Shown here: positions 22,905 to 33,745 of the stretch, piece after piece
Position numbering within the stretch: position 1 is the first letter of the stretch
Layout of the letters: the number at the start of each line of letters is the position of its first letter
From: Pseudovirgaria hyperparasitica
Taxonomy: Eukaryota > Ascomycota > Dothideomycetes > Acrospermales > Acrospermaceae
Direction: 5' to 3'
Assembly (NCBI RefSeq): GCF_010093815.1
Contig: NW_022985569.1
Coordinates: 186,001-250,000 of the forward strand
Length of the DNA: 64,000 bases
The notes under the pieces: model-generated
What the model was told of the DNA's origin: nothing
What the model saw: only the letters and a program-made list of their open reading frames with translations
The model's database searches: none
Translations under genes and position numbers: made by a program

Positions 22905-25565
22905 TCAAATCGGCTTCCGTGCCCATCCACTCAAAAGTCTCCATCCAGCCCCATGCTTGGGCCCTTCCTCCATCACTGCCGCCACGCCCTCTAGTTGCTT
23001 CTCCTCCGCTTTCCCCATCTCTGTTTGCATCTTGATCAGCCAGCGTTCCCACATCCACGAGCCGACAAGACCCGTTATAGCGGCGACGTCTGCCGTACAC
23101 CCCATCAGATCTGCCTCCACGACGACCCCGTCGGTTGTGATCGTTCTGTCGAGACTTGGACCCGCGTTGACTTTCTCGGTCCAGTTAGCCGCAGGTATTC
23201 CCATGGGTAGGAACGTCCATGAGCGCTTGATATCCTTGAATCCAGCAAGATTCAAGCGTGGGACAAATGTCCTTGTTGGCAGGGGGTCGTAGCCGCGTGT
23301 TTTAAGATTGTACCCAAATTCGACAGACATAGCCAAGGCTAGCGGACCACCGTGCATGATGTCGGAGTCCAGCGCTGTGAACTCTAGGTATCCTCCAGGC
23401 CGCAGGCATCGCATACATTCCTTCAAACACAGATCCAGCTCATCGGTCTTCTTGCCCGTGGGCTTATCGGTCTTGAGCAATGCGTACAAGCTGCGGGCCG
23501 AGATGACATCAAAATGATTTGATGGGAACGGAAAGGTCCAGTAGTTAGGAACAACAGTGTGTTTGTGGTTTTCGGGCCCTTCCACGTCCATCTGAGCTTC
23601 TGTTGTCGCAGTGTAAACAGTGGCATGTGGGTGATCAAAGCATACTTGCCATGCCCAGTCGCAGACTGTCTTTCCGCCAACATCGAGGATGCGAGGCGAT
23701 GTTGCGCGCGAAAGAGCTCTTGATGCAACCGGGGTGATCAATTTACCACCGTTCAAGAACTTTATTGCCTCGAGTACCCAGACTGCCGGGCGCACTTGAT
23801 CCAGAGCTTGTTTCTCCTTTTGAGCTCGAGCGATTCGTTCCTTGAGAACAGTTGAATCGTCGCTGTAAAAAGATGACACCGGTCGTGGAGGCACGGGGCG
23901 GGCGACGGTACTAATCTCGTAAAGACCCAGCAGTTGTTTACGATGAACATGTGCCATGTGTCGTCGCATAGTATGAAGAGCATCAGCTCTGATTTGGCGT
24001 TGAATGTACACATCTCTCTTCTGGGTCGAGTCCCATAAATGAGCGAAAGCCTCGACAAATACCGTCTCCTTGGTCTCCTTCTCCTCTGTTGATGATGCGG
24101 AAATTGGCAAGGCTTCATCAATAAATCGCACAGATTTCTTGGACGGCGAGCAAACCGAGTGCTCTGCGGAATTAGATCGATTGCGTGACCTATCGCTGCG
24201 GCCTTCAATGGGACTAGGAGCCGGATCGGGTTGGATAAGCGCAGCCAAGTAGGAGACCTGCGCGTTGAGCCATGTTCCAGTGCGATCGATGTTAGCTCCT
24301 GCCTTGATTTGCAGACCCTCGGGATAGTTTGGGTCGTATTCTGTGCGTACGCTGTCATTACGCTGGATCTCCATCACTTCAAGCGGCTCGTCAGCTTGTT
24401 CCGAAGACATGGCTATGGCTTTGGCTGTCAGCGGGCCAGACCCATTTGACGACGGGACCCCGAGAACACGCGAAACAATATCGTCCGCAGATGTTCTCCA
24501 AGGTACACCGTAGAATTCCTCGGCAACAGTCGTTGACGGCACAGCATCCTCGGTTGGGGCAGTGCTCCAGGTGTGCCGCGTGTTTGAATCCAGTGAAGAG
24601 AAAAACCCTCCCGGTGACGGTATGGACAAGGCAGAGAGCGGGTCCTCACCAGTGTTGTTAACAGGCGTGGGGAACAGCCCACTAACATTCCTTACGTGAT
24701 CAACTTGTTCCATCTCCGCACTCGGCATCTCTTCCCATTCTGAATCTTCCACGGGTTCAAGATGATCTCCGGGGCCTGAAAGGGAATGGAGGGTCTGCAA
24801 GGCCTGTGGGTGCAGCTGAGTGGGTGGAAGCCAGTCCGCCTCGCTAGTATTATGCTTATGCAAGTCTGGAGTAGAAGGGCAACTCAGCTTATCAAGCTCT
24901 TCAGAGGTGAAGCTTCCGTCCAGGGAAGGTGTCGCGCTGCCATTTGGTACTTGAACAGCTCGCGCCGCTATCATCTGCATAAGTCCGGCGGCAGGTGATT
25001 TTAGTGGTGTCGGAAGGGCAGGAGATATTGGCGCACAGGTGCTCTTTAATTTCTGGATGGTCGGCCAGTTTGACGGTGAGGGTATCGTAATTGATGGATA
25101 TCGACTTCGACTACTTCTCGCCGAGCTACTTGGCGGGTCACGATTGACAATCTTCTTCAAGGAAGCCGAAATCTTAAGCGGTACTTCCTCAGCTTCATCG
25201 TCGCTAACATCATATAGTGAATCGAAGGACGGTCTCCGATGTCGGTTCCGAGGCTGTTGTCGCTGTTCTTCCCACGGATCCGACAATGATGACGGTGTCG
25301 ACACCTCGGAAATAGGTGATGGCTCATTCTGTTCCTGGGTTGGCCGAGGGCTGTGCTGTGTCTGTATAGCCTTCGGAGTGGTGATATCGTCCGTCATGGG
25401 CGGCGACATCATACCAGGTCTTGGGAACTGTGCGATAAGTCGAGGAGTGTCTTGAGATTCGTCGTCAATGACGGTGTTTAATGTACTTCGATGGCAGTCA
25501 TTGGGGTATGTGCGAGGTACATGGCTAAGCTGATAAGCAGTCTGAGGGAGTATATAGAAGCTCAT
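22905..25565 (-). CDS. Large SAM-dependent methyltransferase-like protein
   Basis: A single open frame of 886 residues. The first 600 residues are hydrophilic and Ser/Pro-rich with acidic patches (DVSDDEAEEV, VEDSEWEEMP) and look disordered. From about residue 620 a class I methyltransferase fold is recognisable: ILDVGGKTVCDWAWQV (motif I, unusual GGK instead of GxG), PNYWTFPFPSNHFDVISA (motif IV region) and CMRCLRPGGYLEFTALD (motif VI/post-IV), followed by a conserved C-terminal block with RLNLAGFKDIKRSWTFLPMG. This organisation occurs in uncharacterised ascomycete regulators with a long N-terminal extension. The altered motif I leaves open whether it binds SAM. Substrate unknown. Confidence 0.8.
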   Translation of the reverse strand: MSFYILPQTAYQLSHVPRTYPNDCHRSTLNTVIDDESQDTPRLIAQFPRPGMMSPPMTDDITTPKAIQTQHSPRPTQEQNEPSPISEVSTPSSLSDPWEEQRQQPRNRHRRPSFDSLYDVSDDEAEEVPLKISASLKKIVNRDPPSSSARSSRSRYPSITIPSPSNWPTIQKLKSTCAPISPALPTPLKSPAAGLMQMIAARAVQVPNGSATPSLDGSFTSEELDKLSCPSTPDLHKHNTSEADWLPPTQLHPQALQTLHSLSGPGDHLEPVEDSEWEEMPSAEMEQVDHVRNVSGLFPTPVNNTGEDPLSALSIPSPGGFFSSLDSNTRHTWSTAPTEDAVPSTTVAEEFYGVPWRTSADDIVSRVLGVPSSNGSGPLTAKAIAMSSEQADEPLEVMEIQRNDSVRTEYDPNYPEGLQIKAGANIDRTGTWLNAQVSYLAALIQPDPAPSPIEGRSDRSRNRSNSAEHSVCSPSKKSVRFIDEALPISASSTEEKETKETVFVEAFAHLWDSTQKRDVYIQRQIRADALHTMRRHMAHVHRKQLLGLYEISTVARPVPPRPVSSFYSDDSTVLKERIARAQKEKQALDQVRPAVWVLEAIKFLNGGKLITPVASRALSRATSPRILDVGGKTVCDWAWQVCFDHPHATVYTATTEAQMDVEGPENHKHTVVPNYWTFPFPSNHFDVISARSLYALLKTDKPTGKKTDELDLCLKECMRCLRPGGYLEFTALDSDIMHGGPLALAMSVEFGYNLKTRGYDPLPTRTFVPRLNLAGFKDIKRSWTFLPMGIPAANWTEKVNAGPSLDRTITTDGVVVEADLMGCTADVAAITGLVGSWMWERWLIKMQTEMGKAEEKQLEGVAAVMEEGPKHGAGWRLLSGWARKPI

Positions 25566-26947
25566 ATTTGCGAAGGTCAGCTACGGCTTCCCTCCAAGCG
25601 ATGGATATGGTAGCAAGGGTGGTGCTAGACCGAGTAGCTAGTAGCAAGGGGGGAATTAATGGTTGAGCCACCAACAACAGAAATATTAAGAAATTAATAG
25701 ACCGATCAACGGTATGTAGACTGGAGTGGATAAGAATGCTGAAAGCAAGGATGCTTCGATCTACGAAGACTGGGATAAGAAAGGAAAGGTAAGGGAAGAG
25801 CAACGGAATGAACGAAAAGGAAGAGTGACTCGAGCAAGAGGTTGGTTGAGAGAAAGCGGCACGGCGGTCAGTAGGTATAAATTCGACCGGCCAGCAGACC
25901 TTGGAGCTTCGTCATGGCGGACGTTACGTTTGCCGATGCAGAACAGAAGAGGATCCCATTGAATTGCATGGCGGCAAGAGACCAGAACGAGCGTCTCGCA
26001 CAGAGGCCTGAAGAGTAATTAGTGCGAGCACGGCTTACACTATACGACGTGGCCATGATATGGAGGACAGGAGGATGAGGAATATGATTGGCTGCAAGGG
26101 GATGATTGGCACACAAAATAGGATGGCAGGCGAAGCGCCGGGGGTAGGGAATCGTTCGCGAGCGGGTACGGACAGAGGGTCCCTGGTTGCTGATGATGCA
26201 GATGGTGGCAGATTCAGCAGTAGTGTGTGTATAGTGTATATTCCAGTATTGCAGCAAGCAAGAAAGTGAATGCTAGCTAGTATTGACGTTGACCAACAGC
26301 AGCGACTGGAAGCGCGGACGTCTGGAAGCGCCCAATCCAGAGATCCATGTTGTGTTCTGTTGTTTTAGCGCCCACGAGTGATACCCACTCTTCCCGTAGC
26401 CAATCACGACGCCGAAATCATGGGTCTTCTTCCAAGTCTGACTCTACTGCTCAGCAAAGCACAAGATGCAATTACTGGCATTGGCATTATAATTTGTTGT
26501 TGTGGTGGTACACGGCAGTTATATGTGGGGCAAGCTCTTGTCTATAGGTACTGACCATACGCAGTCTCTCCCGTAATGACAACACTACATCTCACTGCCG
26601 GAGAACATCCATGGACGTTTTGTCTTTGATCGGAGCCGTCTTACATATAATACGAGACGTTTGCTGCTATCCTCGCCCTGGTCTGACACCGAATACATGC
26701 ATGCAATAGGCACGATATTGAAAGACTCCAGAATGGTAGATCATCTGATGTGGACTAGTTGTTGACATACGGCGGTTGCTAGGTATATATCCATGGTGGC
26801 GATTTAAAATTCATGCCTGAGGCAGGCACGAGCTCTTGCACCCCCACCAGACGACAGTACCAAAGTGTGTGAGCAACCTGCATCTATAATCGACATCACC
26901 TTGCTGATAGCTCCGTCCAACCTTCCAGTCTCTTCTATAACAATACC
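25566..26947. other. 1.4-kb divergent intergenic region
   Basis: Lies between the starts of the methyltransferase-like gene and ribulose-phosphate epimerase. The part at about 25,740-25,860 is purine-rich (GAAAGG, GGAAGAG runs). No convincing gene, repeat family or RNA is visible. Confidence 0.4.
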
Positions 26948-28130
26948 ATGTCGCCTCCGGCCATCATAGCACCCTCTATTCTTTCCTCTGATTTTGGTGC
27001 GTTGGGAAAAGCATGTTCAGACACGATTGAACGCGGGGCAGATTGGCTGCATGTTGACATTGTGAATAAGCGATTCCCACTGTTTGAAGATTGACCCTGC
27101 AACTGACGAAGATACCAGATGGACGGTCATTTTGTCCCCAATATGACTTTTGGTGCTCCGGTAGTCACGAAGATCCGTCCGCACGTTTCGAAACCTACCA
27201 GCGCTTACGGGCGTGGAACATTCGATTGCCACATGATGATTGCCGAAGTAGGTTACGTTCACTTGCCTCTCAGCAGTATTCTGTCCAATGGGCCCATCTG
27301 TATTTCCTCTTCGACGCCCTGTCAGTCTATTAGATAAGAACGGCCAGACCAGGCATTACCACCACTCGCTCCAAAATCCGCTCATGTATTCACCTGAAAA
27401 CCCACCTGCAGCATCACGTCTCACCAAGTGAGACCCTCACTTAGCAATGCACGACTGAACTCTGACAAGTAACCCCCAGCCCAAGCGCTGGGTTCGCGAA
27501 TTCCAGAAAGCTGGTTGCGACCTGTACTGCTTCCACTACGAAGCGGCCATCAACTCCACCGCCGCCGAAAGCCCCTCCGAAGACGAGCCCACCAAGACGA
27601 ATCCCAAGGAGCTTGTTCGTTACATTCACTCCCTTGGCATGCAGGCAGGTATCGCCATCAAACCGTCGACAAAAGTCGACGTACTCTGGGATATCCTTGC
27701 GAGCGATATCAAAGAGGAGATTCCTGACGTAAGTTGCCCGCCTAGTACGTTTCAATAAACTTCACCCTGAACCTCGAAGCGCTTACGAAGCGCCGGACTC
27801 TTTTGTCTTCTTATCTCGATCGAAATATCAATGGCTCGTGTACATGGCAGCTGACCTTGCCTTTAGATGGTTCTGGTCATGACCGTTGAGCCCGGCTTCG
27901 GCGGGCAATCATTTATGGAGTCTGAGCTACCCAAGGTAACGGCGCTTCGGGAGAAGTATCCAGATTTGCACATCGAAGTCGACGGGGGACTCTCAGAGAA
28001 GACCATTGATCAGGCTGCTGATGCGGGTGCCAATGTCATTGTCGCTGGATCGGCAGTGTTTGGTGCGAATGACCCTGCAGAAGTCATCGCAAACTTGAGG
28101 GAGGCAGTAGAGAAGAGAAGGAAGAAGTAG
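26948..28130 (+). CDS. RPE1: Ribulose-phosphate 3-epimerase
   Basis: Four exons, 26948-27061, 27119-27247, 27480-27728 and 27867-28130, encode 251 residues; all junctions are phase 0. Catalytic and binding elements are all present: [21 protein letters not shown] across intron 1, [20 protein letters not shown] and IEVDGGL. It interconverts D-ribulose 5-phosphate and D-xylulose 5-phosphate in the pentose phosphate pathway in the cytosol, as a metal-dependent TIM barrel. The second intron is 232 bp, long for this region, but the join [19 protein letters not shown] fits the family with no missing segment. The fungal [10 protein letters not shown]-type insertion after HYEAA is present. Confidence 0.95.
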
Positions 28131-28400
28131 AATCAGGAGTGTCGTCGAAAGCGAATGCTCACTCCGTGTGACCGTGTGGAGATGTGGCTGCAATTGTGAT
28201 GTAGTTCTGCGCCCCCAAGCTTCAAAGTTGCTATTGGATTCTCGACCTGCCTGACTTAGTATACGAGAAAGAACTTTCTAGTGGTGTATAACTCGAATTA
28301 TCATTAACTAAGCTACGTATTATAATGGTTTCTTAGATATAACGATATCAACCAACGTCATGCGTGACTCCTCCAAATTAATATAGACTTACTGCTAATA

Positions 28401-30124
28401 TCATCCTGTCTTTACTTTCGCTGCTGCCGCGACCAAAAGTTTCAAATCCTTCTCCATAGTTTGTCTTCCATCGTACGTCTTCCAGACTTGATGTGGTGCT
28501 TTCTTGACACTGTCCCACGCAACGAGGTTCTTCGTGAGCTTAGACAGGTCTTCCTGCTTCTTCTCCCATTCACTATCAGTCTTGACCTTTATGCCGGACG
28601 ACACGACGACCACAGGTACGCTCTGGCTTTGTATAGCTCGAGCAGATACGACCTCGTTCTTGGACAACGAATCTGCTACCAAATTCTCCTGTAGCTGCGC
28701 CTTGATAAATTTGCCAGACTGATATGCGTTGCGCCCATAGACACGGTCTTGTCTCGTACGTCCCTTGAACATGGCACCTCCAAGTCGCTCGATGCCCAGT
28801 GGTGACAACACACCCCAGCCCCATAGCACGAATCCACGTCCCGGTGAGCTCAGACGATGTAATAGATCCTCATGGTACGGATCGATCAGCATGATGCCAA
28901 CAACATCATGTGGATGACGGGCTGCAAAAATACGGCTTGTGATCGTGCCTACACCAGCCCCGACGGCAATCCACGGTCCCTCCTCGCCAGCGCGGGCAAG
29001 GGCTTCGGAGAGTGCATCGGACGACATACCAGCGGAATGGGGTGAAGGGGCGTTATCGGACCAAGCGTACCCCGGACGGTCCCAGTAGCAGTAGCGAGAG
29101 ATGCTACCATTCCTGTAGCTATTGTACGCCCAGTGCTCAAAGTCATATTCGGATGGGTACTCCCCTGCTTCGAGCAGAACTGTAGGTTCACGTTTGCCAT
29201 GGCTTTCCGTTACGTTACCTACACAAGCAAGGTGTACTTGGTATTTGTCACCATCAACAAAGTAACGCTCTCCAGCCATTGGAAGGGAAGCATCGCGGGC
29301 TCGGAGGATGAGAGTGCCAGTCATGAGAATGACGATCACAATGTAGATGATGAGAATCACAGTGGCGAGGAAAACACCAATCCATTCAGCCAAGGTGCGG
29401 CGTGTCTCTGGACGACCAGTGAGCCGCTCCTCTTCTTCACGCTTACCCCAAGCAACGATTCTGTCGACGAACAAGCACCATATAGCCATAATTGTAGCCC
29501 AAATCACCGAGGCAAGACCAACCCAGCCTTCCTCAAATCTGACTTTTGTCACAGCCGAGATGAGAATGACGTCGATCAAAAGGAGGGTTGCAATGATGGC
29601 AGACGAAATACGCATTGCTCGTGATGGATTGGTGTAGAACAGTAGTGCAACGAAGAGATTGCCAAGCGTGAGGGTCGTATAGGAGAAATCAAAGAACCCG
29701 GAGCCACGCGAGTGCATGCCTGGAGGAGAGACGAAGATTGAGACCAGTAATAGTACCCACCATACGAATGTTACGAGGAAGAAGAGTACTGTAAGCCATC
29801 GAAGGAATCGGACGGACCAAAGATTGTAAGGAGAGACCTAGGACATTGGTCAGTGTCAATAGAACGAATCGACCAATTTCCCATATCAAATTGCAGTTGT
29901 TTCTCTTTACGGGATTTGTCACGTACAGCTGGATCATCAGGATCAAGGTATCCGTCATTGGGTGGTGGTCTTGGTTGCGCGGGAAGCAGCCTTGTGCGCT
30001 CATCTGCCTCAGGGCTGCGGTAATCTCCCGATGAACGAGGGGGAGGCGCTTCCTCGCCGGTACGTTCGTCGGCTTGACCATCAACTCCATCGCCATTCTG
30101 CTTGGAGCTCCAGAGAGATACCAT
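28401..30124 (-). CDS. DUF2417 integral membrane protein with alpha/beta-hydrolase-like domain
   Basis: Two exons on the complement strand, 29927-30124 and 28401-29837, encode 544 residues; the intron is 89 bp. The first 66 residues are Pro/Arg-rich and soluble. About six hydrophobic segments follow (WLTVLFFLVTFVWWVLLLVS, FVALLFY, IIATLLLIDVILIS, VGLASVIWATIMAIWCLFV, IGVFLATVILIIYIVIVIL). A C-terminal hydrolase-like domain comes next (VLLEAGEYPSEYDFEHWAY, RYCYWDRPGYAWSD, GPWIAVGAGVGTITSRIFA, VVGIMLIDPYHED). The expected nucleophile elbow reads GAGVG rather than GxSxG, so catalysis is doubtful. The arrangement matches the ascomycete DUF2417 family, annotated as mitochondrial or integral membrane proteins of unknown function. 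Confidence 0.82.
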
Positions 30125-30973
30125 GATGGTGCTGTTGGATACTATGGACCGCGAATTGGGAGGCGCCGGGTATCCCAAGAAGTCGAAGGAAAAGACACGC
30201 TGGGCTACAGGAGGTAGAAGTAATGGTAGAGGTAATGGGGAAGATGATGGTAGAGGTAATGATAGAGGCAGGAGAAGAGGTAAGTAGTCGGCAAGGAATT
30301 CCCGGCGTCATAGAGGGCGAAAAGGTGGCTGCGTCTACTCCTGCGTCTAGCCCATACTATATGTGGCTGTTTAGCTGTTTCTGATGAAGCTCGCGCAAGA
30401 TGACGTTACGCCCAGCCCAACAGCGGGGACCCAGCCCCAGCCATCCAGGTTTCCTGAGCTAATTAGCCCCCCTGTTGGCCTGGCCGCAGATCGGCGCATG
30501 GAGCTATCTATGTAATTAGTTCTCTGCCGAACCTTGATATACATGGCAGAGCAGGATATAATATCAGGTATGTGTATCCATGGATATTCACTTCGGAACT
30601 TGTAGGCATGGAAGCTTCAAGTCAAGATCAGAACGCAACCGTATACCCTTCGTCGCCCCAGGTTCAGGACATCATTAGATGGACCCGTGAGAGATCAGCA
30701 ACGAAACAGAACTAGCAAGGGAGGGGACGACGCCCACAGATACTCTAGTGCTTGCATGCACAATGCAACCATCCAAACCCACTCACACAGTCTGTAGCTT
30801 GCCAAACGTTCATCTATCGAAGAACAGTATACGTAAAGTACCAGCGCAAGAGTGCATCTCATCTTACGTGCCTGTCTATCACTGGTTACAAGACCGGCAT
30901 CGGAGTCAGCTACGGACCTGCATGAGACTACGTCTTCTCAAGCTCTTGACATACATTCGGATTCAATATCAGC
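30125..30973. promoter_or_regulatory. Divergent intergenic region, DUF2417 / PP2A methylesterase
   Basis: About 850 bp holding both promoters. A purine-rich run (GAGGTAATG/GATGATGGTAGAGG repeats, about 30210-30280) lies just upstream of the DUF2417 start and produces false open frames. Nothing else stands out. Confidence 0.4.
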
Positions 30974-32160
30974 ATGTCCGACCTCGCCAAGTCCTTCGCC
31001 GCAACCAAATTTGTTCCTCCTCCACCAGCTTCAGCACTTTCAGAAGATCCTGAAAGCCACTATGTCTCTGACTCCTCGTCCGCATCATCCATGTCCTCGA
31101 CCGGCACATTACGCCCTACCACAGGACAAACACCTTCTGGTCCATCCATCACCTGGAATGACTACTTTACACAAGAGCTCTATCTCGAACACATTTTCGA
31201 TAATAAATCTCGTGCCAAATATCATGTATACGTAACACCTCCGGATACCATTAAAGCTCCTCTCTTCGTTCTTCACCATGGAGCAGGGAGCTCTGGTATG
31301 AGCCTAGCCTTATTTGCTAGAGAACTGAAGATGCTTCTCCCAGATGCAGGTATCATATCCCTTGAGGCGCGTGAGCACGGCAGTGTGGTGTACGACGCGG
31401 AGGGCAACGTCAACAGCGATCTTTCCATCGACGTGCTGAGCTCCGATATGGTTAGCATGCTAAAGCTCACTTCAGCAAAGCTCGGCTGGCCAGAACTCCC
31501 TACAATGTTACTTGTAGGCCACTCGCTAGGAGGTGCGGTGGTTACAGAAACTGCAAAGTCTGGCGTATTAGGCGATAGAGTTCTTGGATACGCTGTACTC
31601 GACGTCGTTGAGGGTTCGGCAATGGATGCTCTGAAAAGCATGCAGTCTTATCTATCTGCGCGGCCAAAATCATTCCCTACAGTAGACGCGGCCATAGATT
31701 GGCACATCAGGTCACGCACTCTACGGAATCTCGCGTCGGCAAGAGCATCAGTCCCGCCTTTATTGATGATGATTCCGTCGGGGGTTTGGGTGTGGAAGAC
31801 TGACCTTTCACGTACAGAGGCATATTGGGAGAACTGGTTCTCAGGCATGAGTAGCAAGTTTTTAACAGCAAAGGGGGCAAAGCTCCTGATGCTGGCTGGT
31901 ACTGACAGATTAGACAGGGAGCTGATGATTGGGCAGATGCAAGGTCCGTATATCCGTCTTTTCAAGTGATAGCGTGCTGACACGCCTATACAGGAAAGTT
32001 TCAATTATACGTCTTCCCAACGGCAGGCCATTTCTTGCAAGAGGATCTGCCTGAGAAAACTGCTGAAGCCATTGCAGAATTTTTTCGACGGAATGATAGA
32101 AATACCCTGGTGTTGCCACCTAAAGTCTCAGACTTGATTGCGCAGGGCAAGAAGGTATGA
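30974..32160 (+). CDS. PPE1: Protein phosphatase 2A methylesterase (PME-1/Ppe1)
   Basis: Two exons, 30974-31943 and 31994-32160, encode 378 residues; the 50-bp intron rejoins MQ-GKFQLYVFP. The alpha/beta-hydrolase elements are FVLHHGAGSSGMSLALFA (oxyanion region), the nucleophile elbow LLVGHSLGGAVVTE, LDVVEGSAMDAL and, in exon 2, FPTAGHFLQEDLPEKTA, which carries the catalytic histidine. The N-terminal Pro/Ser-rich segment and the WNDYF...FD block fit the PME-1 family. The enzyme removes the methyl ester from the C-terminal leucine of the PP2A catalytic subunit and so controls holoenzyme assembly. Without exon 2 the catalytic histidine would be lost, which supports the splice. Confidence 0.93.
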
Positions 32161-32351
32161 GTGCTGCTGTTGTTAAATTACCTGTGACATGCCTGCCAGG
32201 CTTCTGAGGGTCCGTTGATTGTTTGAATGATTCAGTAGATAAGTATAATCACGCCCCAATTTTGAAGTGCTGGCAACGACCTACAACGGGTGAACCAGAC
32301 AGTTTCCGTGAATACAAAGGTGATTATATACAATGATGCTTCATACCCTGA

Positions 32352-33308
32352 TCATGTTTGGAGATCGCCCTCAAACTCATCTTCCCGGGCAGACTTTTCC
32401 GGGCGGTTGTGCTTCCGCCTGCGTTTCTTCCTTGATATACCGTCACCGGCACTGCTCTCTCTTTCTAAAGGTACGTTTGAGCTTATACCTGTATGGACTT
32501 TCGGGGGTTCCTTCTCCTGCGCGATACATAATCGTGCCCTTTCCTTCTGTGGTTTTTTCACACTAAGTGGATTCGGGCCTTTGGGTCCTCTCACTTTCTT
32601 TCTTCGCGATTGAATTCCTATAGCTTCATCCTCTTCGCCTGAAGACCGTACTAAAGATCTATCCGGTTCCAAACCATTCTCAACGTTCTCCCATTTTCGC
32701 TTTGCTCCACTGTTTGGGGTGATTCGCGCCAGTAACCCAGATCGAAACTTATTTCGCTCTTCTTTCTCTCTCTTATCTTCTGACTCAGCAGCCATGGGTT
32801 CCAGTATCATAACACTACGATTGATGTATATGAGTGGAACTCCTAGCTTTGCTCTCATAGTTGCTCGGACTGCCTTGTCTTGAGTTGCGACCACATACCG
32901 GTGCTTATTAGTACCACTGTCCTTCGGATCGACAGTTTCCGATAGACATTCTAGTGTAGACATAGGTTCCTCCAGCTCGTGGTGCCCGCATCTCCGTCTC
33001 TCAAAGGTCTTCGCTTGCGCTATCAGATCGTTGTTCTTTGTCTTATAGAGGTGTCGCATAGAGCATTGTGTGATCACTTAAGGAAACTTAGGTTAGACTA
33101 TTACCGGCAATGCGAAGTACATATACTTACTAGGCTTAATCTCACCCTGGCATGTTCTCTTCAGCCCGCCGATTAAATCCATTGTGAACCGCGCAGCATC
33201 TTCAATTATTTCTGCATCGACTAGGACCTGGTATGGCTCCCTGAAATTGAAGGTGTGTTGGTATTGATGCATCAGCTTGCGATATTGCTTTTGTCGCTTG
33301 CCACGCAT
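32352..33308 (-). CDS. UTP23: UTP23-like rRNA-processing protein (PIN-like)
   Basis: Two exons on the complement strand, 33131-33308 and 32352-33076, encode 300 residues; the intron is 54 bp. The N-terminus MRGKRQKQYRKLMHQYQHTF and FREPYQVLVDAEIIEDAAR are typical of UTP23. After the splice comes KPMITQCSMRHLY, then RRRCGHHE and LECLSE, the spaced Cys/His residues of the UTP23 zinc finger. HRYVVATQDKAVRATMR and GVPLIYINRSVMILEP complete the PIN-like domain. The C-terminal third is basic and low-complexity (SRKKRRRKHNRPEKSA). UTP23 belongs to the SSU processome and is needed for early 18S rRNA cleavages and snR30 release. The gene is convergent with PPE1 (191 bp apart) and divergent from the DUF726 gene. 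Confidence 0.92.
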
Positions 33309-33745
33309 CTTGATGGTCTGAAAGGCGTCTGAAAGTCGAATGCGGAGTTGAGTTGAGGTTTTACTTCGAGAGCTTGAACATACCCATGTAACGAACTAAA
33401 AGTTTCATGTTCATAATATGGATACGGAGCAAGCAGTCTTGTTCCCCACTACACTATAAGTATGTGTGGACCCTGCCTGCGTCTACTTCTACGGAAAGCG
33501 TCAAAGCGTCAAAGCGTGGGTCACTTCCCTCCACCAACTTTACAGAGATGGACATAGTCGCCCTCTGATGTTCTGATGTTAGCCACCTTGCCGCCTAGCA
33601 GGACCTCGTTGAGTATCCTGAATGGACTTTGTAACACTGCATGTCTTCGTTTTAAGCATCCTAAGGACCATCTTCTATTTCATCGTCCTCGGAATCGCTG
33701 GGCTGGATCCCTGCTACCGAAATAGAGACTCCCCTCTCCTCTCAA
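33309..33745. promoter_or_regulatory. Divergent intergenic region, UTP23 / DUF726 gene
   Basis: 437 bp with both promoters by position. A GTCAAAGC duplication (GCGTCAAAGCGTCAAAGCG, about 33498) is the only visible small repeat. Confidence 0.4.

Noticed and set aside
29846-30311. Short frames opposite the first exon of the DUF2417 gene and in its promoter
   Set aside because: Purine-rich simple sequence and antisense of a real exon.
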